Assembly: GCF_004362825.1 (NCBI RefSeq)
Contig: NZ_SNXZ01000002.1
Coordinates: forward strand, 558,001-622,000
DNA: 64,000 bases
Direction of reading: 5' to 3'
Origin: Labedaea rhizosphaerae
GTDB taxonomy: Bacteria > Actinomycetota > Actinomycetes > Mycobacteriales > Pseudonocardiaceae
Positions within the stretch are counted from its first letter, which is position 1. The number at the start of each line of letters is the position of its first letter. Shown here piece after piece: positions 45,210 to 54,684 of the stretch. A program made the position numbers and the translations under genes. The notes under the pieces are model-generated. The model was not told where the DNA came from. It saw only the letters and a list, made by a program, of their open reading frames with translations, and made no database searches.

Positions 45210-45845
45210 CTCGGGTCCTTTCCGGTGTTTCCACTGTCTCCGTGGCGGTCGCGGTCGTCGACGTGCTGGATGTGGGTCAGCGCGGCGCCGTCCCCGTCCA
45301 TCCATGCGAGGACGTCGGCCAGCTGCGCTGCGCCGAAGATCTCGATCCCGGTGACCGTGGATGCCTCGTCTTCGTCGACGGACGGGACGACTGCGCGGAT
45401 CAACCCGGCATGGCGTGCTGCTCGTAGTCGGGAAGCGATCTCGGGAATGTGGCGGATCCCCCCCATGGATGGCGAGTTCGCCAAGCAGCAGCGTCTTCTT
45501 CAGTGGTTCGGGTGAGGCAAAGCCCGCAGCTGCCATGACCGCGCACGCGGCCGCGAGGTCATGCGACGAGGCTTGCTTGATCAGAGCGCGTGGTGCCACA
45601 TCTATGTGGATGAGGCCGTCTGGCCACTGTGAGCCGCTGTTGCGTACCGCCGCTCGAACGCGGTCGACGAACTCTCTTGTCTGCATGGGAGCCAATCCAT
45701 CGACCATGGTGGCTGGCGTGTGACCGATGTGGATGGTTGTGGTGATTGCGACGAGCGAGCCCAGGGTCCGGTGCGGTTCGGCGGACCATGCTCGTCCGTC
45801 CTCCGAACACGTGGTGATCGTGTGCAGGGCACGGTTGACGGTCAT
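45206..45845 (-). pseudogene. ComM/YifB-like N-terminal domain, broken at a G7 tract
   Basis: Frame one (ATG 45845, after AAAGGAG) reads as the ComM/Mg-chelatase N-terminal domain: ATMVDGLAPMQTREFVDRVR, AAVRNSGSQWPDGLIHIDVA and ASSHDLAAACAVMAAAGF, up to GELAIHGG. A run of seven G (45458-45464) throws the frame off. The other frame continues correctly with IRHIPEIASRLRAARHAGLI, VTGIEIFGAAQLADVLAW, and its stop overlaps the dprA ATG. Six G would give one intact domain of about 213 residues, without the AAA+ ATPase of real ComM. Sequencing error, slippage-controlled expression or recent decay are all possible. Confidence 0.75.
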
Positions 45846-46807
45846 CGGTGACGCTCCTTTGTGGACCGGTGCCGCTGATGGGACTCCGGTCGTGTCGTCG
45901 GCTGGGACGACAATTCGCGGGGATGTTTGATGCCTGCGGCCAATCCGTCGTGAATCGTGCGTTTGGCCTCGGCGAGGGTCCATTCGTCGACTCCGAGGTG
46001 CGCGGCGGCGGCCTCGTTCAGCACGGCGACCGCCTGGTGGTGGGGCAGTTCGCCGCCGCCGACCAGCCGACCCAGGGTGTAGGCGGCCAGGTTGAGGGTG
46101 TGGTGCCGGGTTCCGGGCTCGGCGTGCCGGACGTTGTGCGCCACATGAGCCACGTACGCGTCCATGCGCTGGATCGGAGCGGCGTGTGGCAGCGGTATCC
46201 GGCCGGGTTCGTCCAGCGGCTGCGTGGTGAGCTTGGCCAACAGCCATTGCGGCAGGCGCGTGATCGAGGCGTTGTTGGTGACGACATACGACCCGCCCGG
46301 ACGCACGGAGCCGGCGGCCACCACATACCCGCCGATTCCGCGGGTGTCGATGCGCCAGCCGAGACGTCCGACGGTGTTCCGCAGCTTGGCGTGGCCCGCG
46401 GGCATCGCGAAGTAGAGGTGTTCGCCGTTCGTCGGCGTTGTCACCGTGAACGTGTCCGATGGGTAAGGTTCTCCGGCGGCCGCCGCCAACCGGGTCAGGA
46501 CATCACGGCCATGGGCGGCGCCTTCCGATCCGGGCGGTGGTTGGTGGCCGTGCCCGTCATCGAGGTCGATCACGTACAGACCACTTGGCTCGCAGGCGAT
46601 TCCGATGTTGAAGGGGCGCCGTGCCCACTGCTCTCGGATCAAGTCGCCGGAGCGGGTGGCAGCGCCCTGCCACCGGCGAAACGCCGGCTTCTTGGACATC
46701 GGAGCCAAGGGAAAGACGAAGTGACCTGCGTCGGCGGCAGCCAATGCTGCACACAGCAAGGTTTCCCTGTGCTCGGCGGGGTTGGCGGGCGAGCTCGGGC
46801 TGTTCAT
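45842..46807 (-). CDS. Bifunctional DNA primase/polymerase (AEP family)
   Basis: This 321-residue prim-pol domain protein has FVFPLAPMSKKPAFRRWQGA at the N-terminus, IGIACEPSGLYVIDLDDGHG with the metal-binding Asp residues, TPTNGEHLYFAMP, LGWRIDTRGIGGYVVAAGS and a helical C-terminal part. Such proteins prime replication on plasmids and integrative elements. No helicase domain is fused. ATG at 46807 has GGAG upstream. Its stop overlaps the ComM-like start (ATGA), so prim-pol, ComM-like and dprA form one operon. Confidence 0.88.
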   Translation of the reverse strand: MNSPSSPANPAEHRETLLCAALAAADAGHFVFPLAPMSKKPAFRRWQGAATRSGDLIREQWARRPFNIGIACEPSGLYVIDLDDGHGHQPPPGSEGAAHGRDVLTRLAAAAGEPYPSDTFTVTTPTNGEHLYFAMPAGHAKLRNTVGRLGWRIDTRGIGGYVVAAGSVRPGGSYVVTNNASITRLPQWLLAKLTTQPLDEPGRIPLPHAAPIQRMDAYVAHVAHNVRHAEPGTRHHTLNLAAYTLGRLVGGGELPHHQAVAVLNEAAAAHLGVDEWTLAEAKRTIHDGLAAGIKHPRELSSQPTTRPESHQRHRSTKERHR

Positions 46808-46939
46808 GGTTGCTCCGATCAACATGCCGCGTGCGGGCGGCGATCGGTGTGGGTCGGGTCGATCGGGGCCGGGTGCCGGCGGTTCCGTACCGCGACGGCA
46901 CCCGGCCGGAGCGACCACAGCGGTCGCTTGCGGCGACGG

Positions 46940-48412
46940 TCAGGCGGCCACAGATTCGCCAGAAGATTCGTCGTCGGTGTCCGCGTCGTCTTCAGCGGCG
47001 GCGGCGGGCTCGGCGAGATGCGGCCACTGGTCGGCGTCGACGGTGGGATCGAGGACCAGCTGTTCCACCAGGGACGGCTTGTAGCCGAGGTCGCGCAGCG
47101 CGGCGAAATAGAGCTTGTCGTCGTCGTAGGGCGATCGCCAGGTGTTGACCGTGTAGTCGGAGTCGTACCGCTGCTCGAACGCGCCGAGGATGACGGCGAG
47201 GATCATCATCTGCAGGTCTGCCGCGCTCGCACGACCGGCCTTGCCCAGAATTGGGTGCCGACGTCCAGGTGCCGGCCGCTTGAGGCCCAGCAGCTGGCTG
47301 GCAAGCGTCGACTTGGATCCGATGCCGGCCTGCAGCTGCGAGTCGCTCTGCAGCAGGGCGGTGAGCGTGTGCTGGTACACGCGTTTCGGGGCCGCCTTGC
47401 CTCGCACGAGGTTCTGCAAGAACTTCCGCCTGACCGGGAGCGCTGCTCGCCATGCCTTGTTGTTTTCACGGACGCGGCGAGCTTCGGCCTTGTCGAGCTC
47501 TGTCATGGTCCGTGAGGCATTGCCGTTCCTGGCACGATGCCGGTTGAGATGGCCGTGCCGTTCGGGGTTGAGGCAGCCGTAGGTGGTGTGCACGCTGCCG
47601 GCGTAGGTGATGCGGACGGTGGCGGCCTGGCCTGGGCAACCGGCGTGGTCGTCGGAGGTCAGGGGCTCGCGATCCTTGCTCATCAGACTGGTGAGCGGGA
47701 AGAACTCCGAGGTGTGTTCATCGACAACGGCCAGTCCCAGTTCGGTGAGCCTGCTGGTCTCGGCCTCGACGAGTTCCCGCTCCTGTCGGTCTTGGCGCAG
47801 GCGCGATACCCGGTGGTCGAAGCCGTCCGGGTCCGAGTCCAGGGTCTGCTGCAACTCGGCCAGCGCATTCTCGTCGTCGTCGAACTCAGCGACCGCGGCT
47901 CCCTGGAAGAGGTCGAGTTGCGGGTGCTCAACGAGAACTTGCACCGCCTTCGCGCTTCGAGCGACCTTCAGGCCGGCCACGACGTCGTCTGGTTGTGTGA
48001 CGAGTTCCGAGGCGATGGCGTCCTCGGACATCCCCGACAACGACAGTTGTTCCAGCACTCGCACCTTGTCGGCGGCGCCGAATCCCTGGCGGTGCTCGTT
48101 GAGGATCCACTGGTGGATCAGGCGACGGCTGTGCGGCTCGTCATCGGTGTCGGTGACCAGTACCGGGATGGTCGGGTGCCGGTCGACGTGCTTGATGGCG
48201 GTCAGGGTTCGGCAGAACCCATCCTTCACGCGCAACTTTCCATTGTGATCGCGATGGGCCACCACGGGGAGGAGGACGCCGTGCTGTTCCACGCTGGCCA
48301 GGTCGGGCCGGGCTGCTTCGATGTCGTCGACCGTCCGCGGATTGCCTTCCAAGACCAGCTCCCGCGGGTCGATCTCCAGAATCTGTGCGCCTCTCCACGT
48401 CTGTGCACTCAC
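46940..48412 (-). CDS. ParB-N domain protein of the element
   Basis: This 490-residue protein has an N-terminal ParB/Srx-like domain (ELVLEGNPRTVDDIEA; SVEQHGVLLPVVAHRD; LRVKDGFCRTLTAIKHV). An HTH region follows (LEQLSLSGMSEDAIASELVT, PDDVVAGLKVARS), then a Cys-containing middle part and an acidic C-terminus (DDADTDDESSGE). No ParA partner is visible nearby. The role may be partition, or replication/transfer regulation, as for lone ParB-like proteins on actinobacterial elements. GTG at 48412 follows AGAAAGG. Confidence 0.82.
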   Translation of the reverse strand: MSAQTWRGAQILEIDPRELVLEGNPRTVDDIEAARPDLASVEQHGVLLPVVAHRDHNGKLRVKDGFCRTLTAIKHVDRHPTIPVLVTDTDDEPHSRRLIHQWILNEHRQGFGAADKVRVLEQLSLSGMSEDAIASELVTQPDDVVAGLKVARSAKAVQVLVEHPQLDLFQGAAVAEFDDDENALAELQQTLDSDPDGFDHRVSRLRQDRQERELVEAETSRLTELGLAVVDEHTSEFFPLTSLMSKDREPLTSDDHAGCPGQAATVRITYAGSVHTTYGCLNPERHGHLNRHRARNGNASRTMTELDKAEARRVRENNKAWRAALPVRRKFLQNLVRGKAAPKRVYQHTLTALLQSDSQLQAGIGSKSTLASQLLGLKRPAPGRRHPILGKAGRASAADLQMMILAVILGAFEQRYDSDYTVNTWRSPYDDDKLYFAALRDLGYKPSLVEQLVLDPTVDADQWPHLAEPAAAAEDDADTDDESSGESVAA

Positions 48413-49299
48413 GATCGGACCTTTCTGATGATGTCGTGGCGAGCGGATCTCGCCACGACCCCGGCAGGTCCAGTCGGCACTTCCCTCAATCGGGTTCGAT
48501 CGCCGTGCTGCCCTGTCGGGTGGACGCAGGCGATCGGCGCCGGTGCCCGCACCGCTGTCAACCCCAGCGAAGCGGGTTGACAGCGGGGCAAGGGCATCGG
48601 CGACCGTTCGCTGCGCCACCCCGACGGGCAGCCGGAATCCGCCTGCTATCAGATCGTCAACGCCGCAGCGCCGGCCAAGGCAGCCGAAGTGATCACCGTT
48701 GCGATACGCCGTGCTCTATTCCTACCCACACTTCTCCTCCGTGTTGTGACCGTATACGAACGGCCGACATCAATGACCCGAACGTACGAGTTATGGATAG
48801 CCACGTCAAAGCCGTCGACACTCTGGAACCATCCGGGATTTGGGAGTCTCCAGATGCAGGAAGAACAGCCATCGCAAGGCTCCCTTAGTCGATTCACGCG
48901 CTGGCCGTACCGGAAAACGAGCCAAGGGCCACGCGGGAAGACGTGGCCCTTGGCCTTGCGCGGAGCAGCGGCGCATACGCTCGCTGCCAGGACGCTCACG
49001 TTCGGCTTGACCGGTCGCGAGACCCCCTATGCCGTCTCTACCGCGCACCACCCACCATGAAGGTGCGTCGGCAGGTTGTCGCCCCCGCGCGGGCGCTGTG
49101 GCCATTTCTTGGGCGCGCAACGCCCCGACCAGCCACATTTACGGTCGGCATTCGGCGCGGCGTGGCCAATAGTGGCCACCATTAGGCCACGACAACTGCG
49201 GCCGGTCGCGTACGGCACGGTTCTGAAGGGCTGATGCGAATGCCAGTCTTGCGTGGACTCACGACGGGTGGGTGAAAGGTCGATTCAACTGGGGGCAGA
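48413..49299. other. Long gene-poor region upstream of the ParB-like gene
   Basis: Nearly 890 bases hold no gene I can support. A perfect 13-bp hairpin (GCCAAGGGCCACG, 48921-48933, with CGTGGCCCTTGGC, 48942-48954, 8-base loop) lies in the middle. Around 48745-48795 the minus strand has two related motifs, CCGTTCGTATACGG and ACTCGTACGTTCGGGT, resembling the TTCGTGTA core found beside the relaxase. These are candidate regulatory sites for the ParB-like operon. Confidence 0.45.
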
Positions 49300-50400
49300 G
49301 TGAATTCTGTTCATGCGGAGAAGGCACGATTGGGCGTGTCCGCAATGCGGCGCGACCGGCGACGTCGTGGGCTGCGCAGTCTGGTGGCGGTCTTGGTTTC
49401 GGCGGTCGGCCTCGGCGTCCAGCCTGTGGCACCCGCAGGCGCCATGGCGTCAGACGTCAACGCCGCGGCGTGCCGGGATGTGACCGTGCCGATTCAGCAG
49501 TCCGCGGCGCGGTGGCAGGTCCACGGACGGTTGTGCGCGCCGAGCGGGGCGACGACCATCCAGGTTCTTGTTCCCGGCGCCACCTACAACTCCTTGTACT
49601 GGGACTTCCCCGGCGGCCCGTCGTATGTGCACGACGCAAATACGTCTGGCTACGCGACCTTGGCCATCGATCGGCTCGGTACCGGGCAAAGCAGCCACCC
49701 ATCGGGTCTGGCGTTGAGCGGTGACCTCGAGGCCGAGGTCGTCCACCGGCTGGTGCAGTTGCTGCGGGCGGGCCAGATCGGGTCGAAGCCGTGGCGTCGG
49801 GTCGTCGTGATGGGGCACTCGATGGGTTCGTTGATCACGATCCTCGAGGAATCCCGTTGGCATGACGCCGACGCGGTCGTGCTCACCGGGTTGCTGCACA
49901 GCATGCCGGTCGCGTCGCTGCTGACGATCCTCACCCGGGATGTGTACCCGGCACTGCTGGATCCCGCCTTCGGTCTCGGCGCTGACCCGCTGTCGTTGAC
50001 GACGATCCCTGGCCGCCGTGGCCCCGCCTTCCATGCCGCTGGCGACGTGGATCCCGCGGTCGTGCAACGGGATGAAGCGACGAAGGACGTCGTTCCGGGC
50101 AAGGAGCTCGTCGACGTCGTGGTGAAGGGTTTCATCCTGCAGGCCGGCCGTGGCATCACCGCGCCGGTGATGGTCGCGGTCGGACAGTCCGACGGGATCT
50201 TCTGCGCCCCTGCCCCAGGCGGGGCGGACTGCTCCAGCGCTGCTGCCCTGAAACGCGCGGAAGGACCTGCGTATCCGTCCGCGGCCTCCTTGACGACGTT
50301 CGTGCTTCCTGGCGCGGGTCACGACCTGCAGCTGGCTCGCAACGCGGCGGCGTTCAGTTCCGCTGCCAGCGCTTGGATCCACGCCAACGTTCCCGCCTAG
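49300..50400 (+). CDS. Secreted alpha/beta hydrolase
   Basis: This 366-residue protein has an Arg-rich start and a signal peptide (SLVAVLVSAVGLGVQPVAPA) with a likely cut after AGAMA near residue 50. The hydrolase domain has DRLGTGQSSHP, nucleophile elbow GHSMGS (Ser174), an acid in VGQSDGIF and the His in GAGHDLQL near residue 345. It resembles secreted lipase/esterase-type enzymes; the substrate is unknown. GTG 49300 follows GGGGGC; ATG at 49345 is an equally reasonable start and would give a tidier signal peptide. Confidence 0.8.
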   Translation: MNSVHAEKARLGVSAMRRDRRRRGLRSLVAVLVSAVGLGVQPVAPAGAMASDVNAAACRDVTVPIQQSAARWQVHGRLCAPSGATTIQVLVPGATYNSLYWDFPGGPSYVHDANTSGYATLAIDRLGTGQSSHPSGLALSGDLEAEVVHRLVQLLRAGQIGSKPWRRVVVMGHSMGSLITILEESRWHDADAVVLTGLLHSMPVASLLTILTRDVYPALLDPAFGLGADPLSLTTIPGRRGPAFHAAGDVDPAVVQRDEATKDVVPGKELVDVVVKGFILQAGRGITAPVMVAVGQSDGIFCAPAPGGADCSSAAALKRAEGPAYPSAASLTTFVLPGAGHDLQLARNAAAFSSAASAWIHANVPA

Positions 50401-51075
50401 CATTTCGCCTCTGATCGTAGTCCGCCGCCACGTTCGCCCCGCCAACACGCTGGTATGAGCCAGCTTCATGGGTGCGGACGTGGCGGCGCTCTTGCGGCTG
50501 GTGCCGCATATGAAGGACGACGGGCAGGTGTCGACTTCGGACTGTCCCGTAGGACGCGGCGGGTCGGAAGCGACCACGAGCCGGGCGCATGGGTTTGGTC
50601 TCGCCACCGGCAGCAGCTGAGGGCCATGACCGGTCCGGCGCGAAAGCAATGATGCCACCTACGTCATCGAAAAGTCGGAACCCATCAAGGTTGATGCGCT
50701 CCTCCAGCGCGTCCACTACCAGCCGCAGCCAGTTGATCGCCGCCTGCCGCACGCGGTCGTCCACCGTCGCCAGCAGCGCGGGGTGCACGTGGCTGAGTGA
50801 CTGCCGTCCCTCGTAGTATCTCAACAGAGCCATTAAGTCCGGCAATTCTCCGTTGTGCGCGCCCAATAGCCGGGCTAACTGGCGTTGGTCCAATTTCGCC
50901 GGGCGGACGGTCGCTGCGCATAGCTCACTCGATGTCTTTATCTTCCTGCCGTGCGCTTTTATGGGGCTGACCGGCGGGAGCTGTGGCCAATGCTTCGGCG
51001 AGCCGACGGAATGAGCTACCCGAAGCTCCTGGAACGGCTCAGCCGCACCGCCTTGGCCTCGGGTAACCTGAGTGA
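50401..51075. other. Interval with a possible minus-strand remnant
   Basis: There is no intact gene. On the minus strand about 50500-50960 reads as plausible protein (KLDQRQLARLLGAHNGELPD; HPALLATVDDRVRQAAINWL; LDGFRLFDDVGGIIAF), but without a start codon or ribosome site, and it runs on antisense through the neighbouring TPR gene. It may be a decayed gene. Confidence 0.3.
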
Positions 51076-51693
51076 GTGGCCTTCTTCCGGCGGAAATCGC
51101 GACACGCCATCGACACCGGTCGTCGCCTGCACCAGGGCGGCGACCTCGACAGCGCCCGGCGCGCATACCAGCGGGCCGCCGATTCCGGCGACCTGCACGC
51201 CGCACCGGCAGGTCAGTGGAACCTGGGCATGCTGGCCCGGGATGCGGGCGACGACGCCGCGGCCCGCGAGCACTATCGGCGGACCATCGAGTCCGGGCAC
51301 CCGGCGTGGTCACTGCGGGCGGCCCTTGCCCTGGGACAACTGCATGAAGATCACGGCGAGGTCGACAAGGCCATCGCCCGGTACGAATGGGCGGTCGACT
51401 CCGGCACCCGTGCCCCCGAAGAAGGCACCGATGTCTTCGTCCGCCAAGCGGTGGCCAAGCTGGACGTGGTGCTGACGCAGCGGGGCGAGCACGCGAAGGC
51501 TCAGGCGCTGCACGACCGCGTAACCCGCGGCCTGCCGGAAGAACGGGCGCGGTTCCTACTGAACCGGTCGCACGAACTCGAGACCCGCGGGGACGTCGAG
51601 GGCAGCACAGCGGCCCTGCGCGAGGCGGTCGCGATCGGCGCCCCGACCCTGTCCGCGCGGGCGGCGCAGTTGTTGGCCCTGCGGGACTGCTGA
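51076..51693 (+). CDS. Tetratricopeptide repeat protein
   Basis: This 205-residue soluble protein consists of TPR/Sel1-like helical pairs (GDLDSARRAYQRAADSGD; WNLGMLARDAGDDAAAREHY; LGQLHEDHGEVDKAIARYEW; RSHELETRGDVEGSTAALRE). TPR proteins mediate protein contacts; the partner is unknown. GTG at 51076 starts MAFFRRKSRH, with a weak ribosome site. It ends about 300 bases before the convergent regulator gene. Confidence 0.75.
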   Translation: MAFFRRKSRHAIDTGRRLHQGGDLDSARRAYQRAADSGDLHAAPAGQWNLGMLARDAGDDAAAREHYRRTIESGHPAWSLRAALALGQLHEDHGEVDKAIARYEWAVDSGTRAPEEGTDVFVRQAVAKLDVVLTQRGEHAKAQALHDRVTRGLPEERARFLLNRSHELETRGDVEGSTAALREAVAIGAPTLSARAAQLLALRDC

Positions 51694-51998
51694 GGAATTG
51701 CGCCGGAGAAACCGGAACGCCGTTGACGACGTGCGGCGGTAGCTGCTGCAGAACCAGCTCGGGTCTGCGCATGCGAGAGCCGGCAGGCACGTAGGAACTC
51801 GTGGATCTGTTCCGGCTTCGTCGACCTCCGTCCTATTGACCATCGCCGATGATGACAGCGCCAACACCAATCTGATGTCTAACTGTTCGTGTAGCGCGGA
51901 GGGTCAGCACTACGATCTTGCTGACTGCCCATCGCGTCACGTTGTCGCACTAGGAAAGCACCGCAGGGTTCATGCAGGATCGGGTAGGCATGCGCCGT
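51694..51998. other. Convergent intergenic region carrying the relaxase-promoter motif
   Basis: There is no gene. The 18-base motif TGTTCGTGTAGCGCGGAG at 51884-51901 matches 17 of 18 bases of the motif before the relaxase gene (36398-36415). No known site type was recognised. Confidence 0.5.
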
Positions 51999-54416
51999 CT
52001 AGTCCAGTTGATCCAAGCGTTGCACGGCGTCGCGGTAGCCACGGGTGTCGTCGAGGTCGCGGCAGTAGGCCACTGCATCGAGCCACTGATCGCGAGCGCC
52101 GGCGTCGTCGCCGAGTTGACGCAGCATGTCACCAAGGCGCAGGCGGTGCCGCGCCTCGCTCCAGTGATCGCCGGCGTCCGCGGCATAGGTAGCTGCGGTG
52201 GCGAACCAGTCGGCCGCTTCGTTGAGGTGCCCCGTGGTCGCGGCGAGTTCGGCGAGATTGCTGACGGCCAGGGCGGTGCGGTGGATGTCGTCGTGCTGGC
52301 GCAGGGCCCGGATGGCGTTGGTGAGAAGCCGTCGTGCGTCGTTGTGGCGGCCACGATGGCTCAGTGCGCGGGCGAGCGCGACGCGGGAGACGGCCTCGCC
52401 GGTGGAGTCGCCGAGGCTCCGGGTGAGGTTGAGGGCGTGGCGCGCGTAGTCGCGGGCCGCGTCGTAGTCGCCGCAGTCGATGGCGAGGTAGGCGCAGCCG
52501 GCCAGTGCGCGTGCCGTGTTGTGCGGGTCGTCGTGTCTTGTGCTGACTTGTATTGCCAGGTCGTAGAGGTGTTGGGAGTCCTTGAGGTCGCCGACCTGGC
52601 GCTGCGCCTCGGCGAAGCTTGTGGTGACCAGGGCGTAGCCGCGCCAGTCGTCTTGGTGTTCGCTGATGAGCATGGCCAGTTCGTGGGTTTGGCGCCAGAT
52701 CGTCCACGGCTTGCGCCGGTTGAGATAGCCGAACAGGCCTGCGCAGAATTGCCATGCCGCTCCCGGCGGCCCTTTGCTGATCATGAGGCGGGTGACGGGC
52801 ACCATGTTGGGGAGCTCCGCGTCGAACCACGCGAGCGCGGTCTGCGCGGTGAAGGTCATCCTCGGGGTGTGGTCGTCGCTCGAGGAGAGAGTCATCGGGT
52901 GGGTGGACGGCCCGAGAGCGTGGCTGGCCTGGTGAGCAGCGTAGACGTACCAGCTGGTCAGTCGGCGAACCGCGCGGTCGCGGTCCTCTGGGGCGTCGAG
53001 CCGGTGCGCCAGCTCGTAGGCGTAGGTGCGGATCAGTGCGTGCTGGGCGATCCGGTCGCGCCCGGCGGGCTCGACCAGGTTGGCGTGGCGCAGCACCCGG
53101 ATGGCCTTCTGGACTGCCCGGAGGTCCAGGTCGGCGAGCGCTGCCGCAGCGTCTGTGGAGATGGTCGGCCCACCGAACAGGCCGAGCAACCGGAACAAGC
53201 GGGCCGCCGGTGGTGACAGCGTGCGGTAGGACCAGCTGAACACGGCGCGGATGCCCGTGTCGCTACCGGGGCCGATGTCGGCTGCGAGTTCTTCACCACC
53301 GAGGCCGCCGGCGTGCGTCGTGACGGGGCGCCGGTTCCGGCCGTCGGACCCGTCAAGTTCATCTAGGCCATCGGAGCCGTCGAGCCCGTCGAGGCGGTCG
53401 GCGGCGGCGCGCAGGTCGTCGACGAGTTCGGAGATGGCGTGGTCGTGGTCGGCGGTGACGCGTTCGGCGGCGATGCGCAGCGCGAGGGGTGTGCGGCCGG
53501 TGAGCGTGATCAGATCGGTTGTGGCGTCGGATTCGGCGGCCACGGGGCCCTCGCCGATGACGGTGGCCAGCAGTTGGTGGGCATCGGAGACGGTGAGATC
53601 TCTCAGGTGCAGGCGGTGGGCGTCGGCGTGAACGGCCAGTCCGGACAGGACGCGGCGGCTGGTGACGAGCACAGCGCAGCTGCCAGTACCGGGTAGCAGG
53701 GGCACGACCTGGCGGTCGTCCAGTGCGTTGTCCAGGACGACGAGGAGCCTGCGGCCGGCGATGAGCGACCGGTAGTGGGCGGCGAGTTCGCTCTCGGTGC
53801 GCGGCAGTGTCTGGGGATCTGCCCCGAGGGTCCGGCAGAAGGACTCGAGGACCGCGCTGGCGCTGGCCGCCGGGTATCGGGTCGGGGCGAAACCGTTGAG
53901 GTCGACGTACAGCTGTCCGTCTGGCCAGGCGGATTTGTTGTGGTGCGCCCAGTGCAGGGCGAGACCGGTCTTGCCAGAGCCGGGCGGGCCGTCGATCGCG
54001 ATGACCAGCGGCGCGGAGGATCTTGTCGCCGAGCTGGAACGCGCATCGTTGGCCGCGGCGTCCAGGAGGGCGATGTCGTCGAGGCGGCCGACGAAGTGGC
54101 GTGGTGCCGCGGGCAGCTGGGCGGGGGTCAGGGCGCTGTGCTCGGTGCTCCAGATCGCCACCAGGCGCCCTTCGGCGGCGAGCGCGGCGTCGCAGTCCCG
54201 GACGAACTGCAGCTTCGGCGTTCGGTCTCCTCGTTCGACGCGAGCGATGTAGCTCTTCTCCCAGCACACCCGCGCGGCCAACTGGGCCAAGGTCATGCCG
54301 CGAGCCTGCCGCCAGCGCCGCATCTCGGCACCGAACGCTGACGCTGCTGTAGTGGGGTCGCTCGGTGTGTGGATGGCCTGTCCGGCCGACGACCGGGTGG
54401 TACGCCGAGCCGTCAC
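51999..54416 (-). CDS. XRE-HTH / NB-ARC / TPR regulator (STAND family)
   Basis: This 805-residue protein has an N-terminal XRE-type helix-turn-helix (EMRRWRQARGMTLAQLAARV to KSYIARVERGDRTP, about residues 31-68). The NB-ARC ATPase has Walker A GPPGSGKT (143-150), Walker B LLVVLDNALDD and the GxP-type LTGRTPLALRIAAER. A curious Asp/Gly/Leu repeat (DGLDGSDGLDELDGSDG) lies near 360. C-terminal TPRs follow from about residue 560. This is the layout of actinobacterial AfsR-like signal-responsive regulators that lack a SARP domain. The GTG start is at 54416. It could control the adjacent lipoprotein cluster, inferred from proximity only. Confidence 0.88.
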   Translation of the reverse strand: MTARRTTRSSAGQAIHTPSDPTTAASAFGAEMRRWRQARGMTLAQLAARVCWEKSYIARVERGDRTPKLQFVRDCDAALAAEGRLVAIWSTEHSALTPAQLPAAPRHFVGRLDDIALLDAAANDARSSSATRSSAPLVIAIDGPPGSGKTGLALHWAHHNKSAWPDGQLYVDLNGFAPTRYPAASASAVLESFCRTLGADPQTLPRTESELAAHYRSLIAGRRLLVVLDNALDDRQVVPLLPGTGSCAVLVTSRRVLSGLAVHADAHRLHLRDLTVSDAHQLLATVIGEGPVAAESDATTDLITLTGRTPLALRIAAERVTADHDHAISELVDDLRAAADRLDGLDGSDGLDELDGSDGRNRRPVTTHAGGLGGEELAADIGPGSDTGIRAVFSWSYRTLSPPAARLFRLLGLFGGPTISTDAAAALADLDLRAVQKAIRVLRHANLVEPAGRDRIAQHALIRTYAYELAHRLDAPEDRDRAVRRLTSWYVYAAHQASHALGPSTHPMTLSSSDDHTPRMTFTAQTALAWFDAELPNMVPVTRLMISKGPPGAAWQFCAGLFGYLNRRKPWTIWRQTHELAMLISEHQDDWRGYALVTTSFAEAQRQVGDLKDSQHLYDLAIQVSTRHDDPHNTARALAGCAYLAIDCGDYDAARDYARHALNLTRSLGDSTGEAVSRVALARALSHRGRHNDARRLLTNAIRALRQHDDIHRTALAVSNLAELAATTGHLNEAADWFATAATYAADAGDHWSEARHRLRLGDMLRQLGDDAGARDQWLDAVAYCRDLDDTRGYRDAVQRLDQLD

Positions 54417-54684
54417 GGTTCTGGTCCTTCCTCGGTCTCGGGGACCGACGTGGTCGCTGACGAGTCTCGAACGGTAGTGAGGGGCGTGGGCAGCGATGTT
54501 GATGTTTGTTGGTGATCACCCCATCGACGTAGCTGCGCACCACCGGTGATGACATGGGGCTACAAACGCACACTTCATTCGCGGTGTGATGAGGCCCAGG
54601 CCGGGTCATCAGGGCCCGGTTCGGCTACCGATGGTGATCGGGATCGGTGGTCCGCCCGGACGGGTGGGCCGGTCGGAGCCTGAG
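54417..54684. promoter_or_regulatory. Upstream region of the STAND regulator with palindrome
   Basis: This 268-base gap contains a perfect 10-bp palindrome GGTGATCACC (54511-54520) and, shortly after, an imperfect CACCACCGGTGATG. Both lie about 95-130 bases upstream of the regulator start and could be operators for its HTH. No -10/-35 elements can be assigned with confidence. Confidence 0.35.

Noticed and set aside
48649-49060. Small ORFs on both strands upstream of the ParB-like gene.
   Set aside because: No ribosome sites, poor codon pattern, and they overlap hairpin and motif DNA.
50354-51790. A 478-codon minus-strand frame.
   Set aside because: Most of it is antisense to the TPR gene; only about 150 residues look protein-like, without a start. 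Noted only as a possible remnant.
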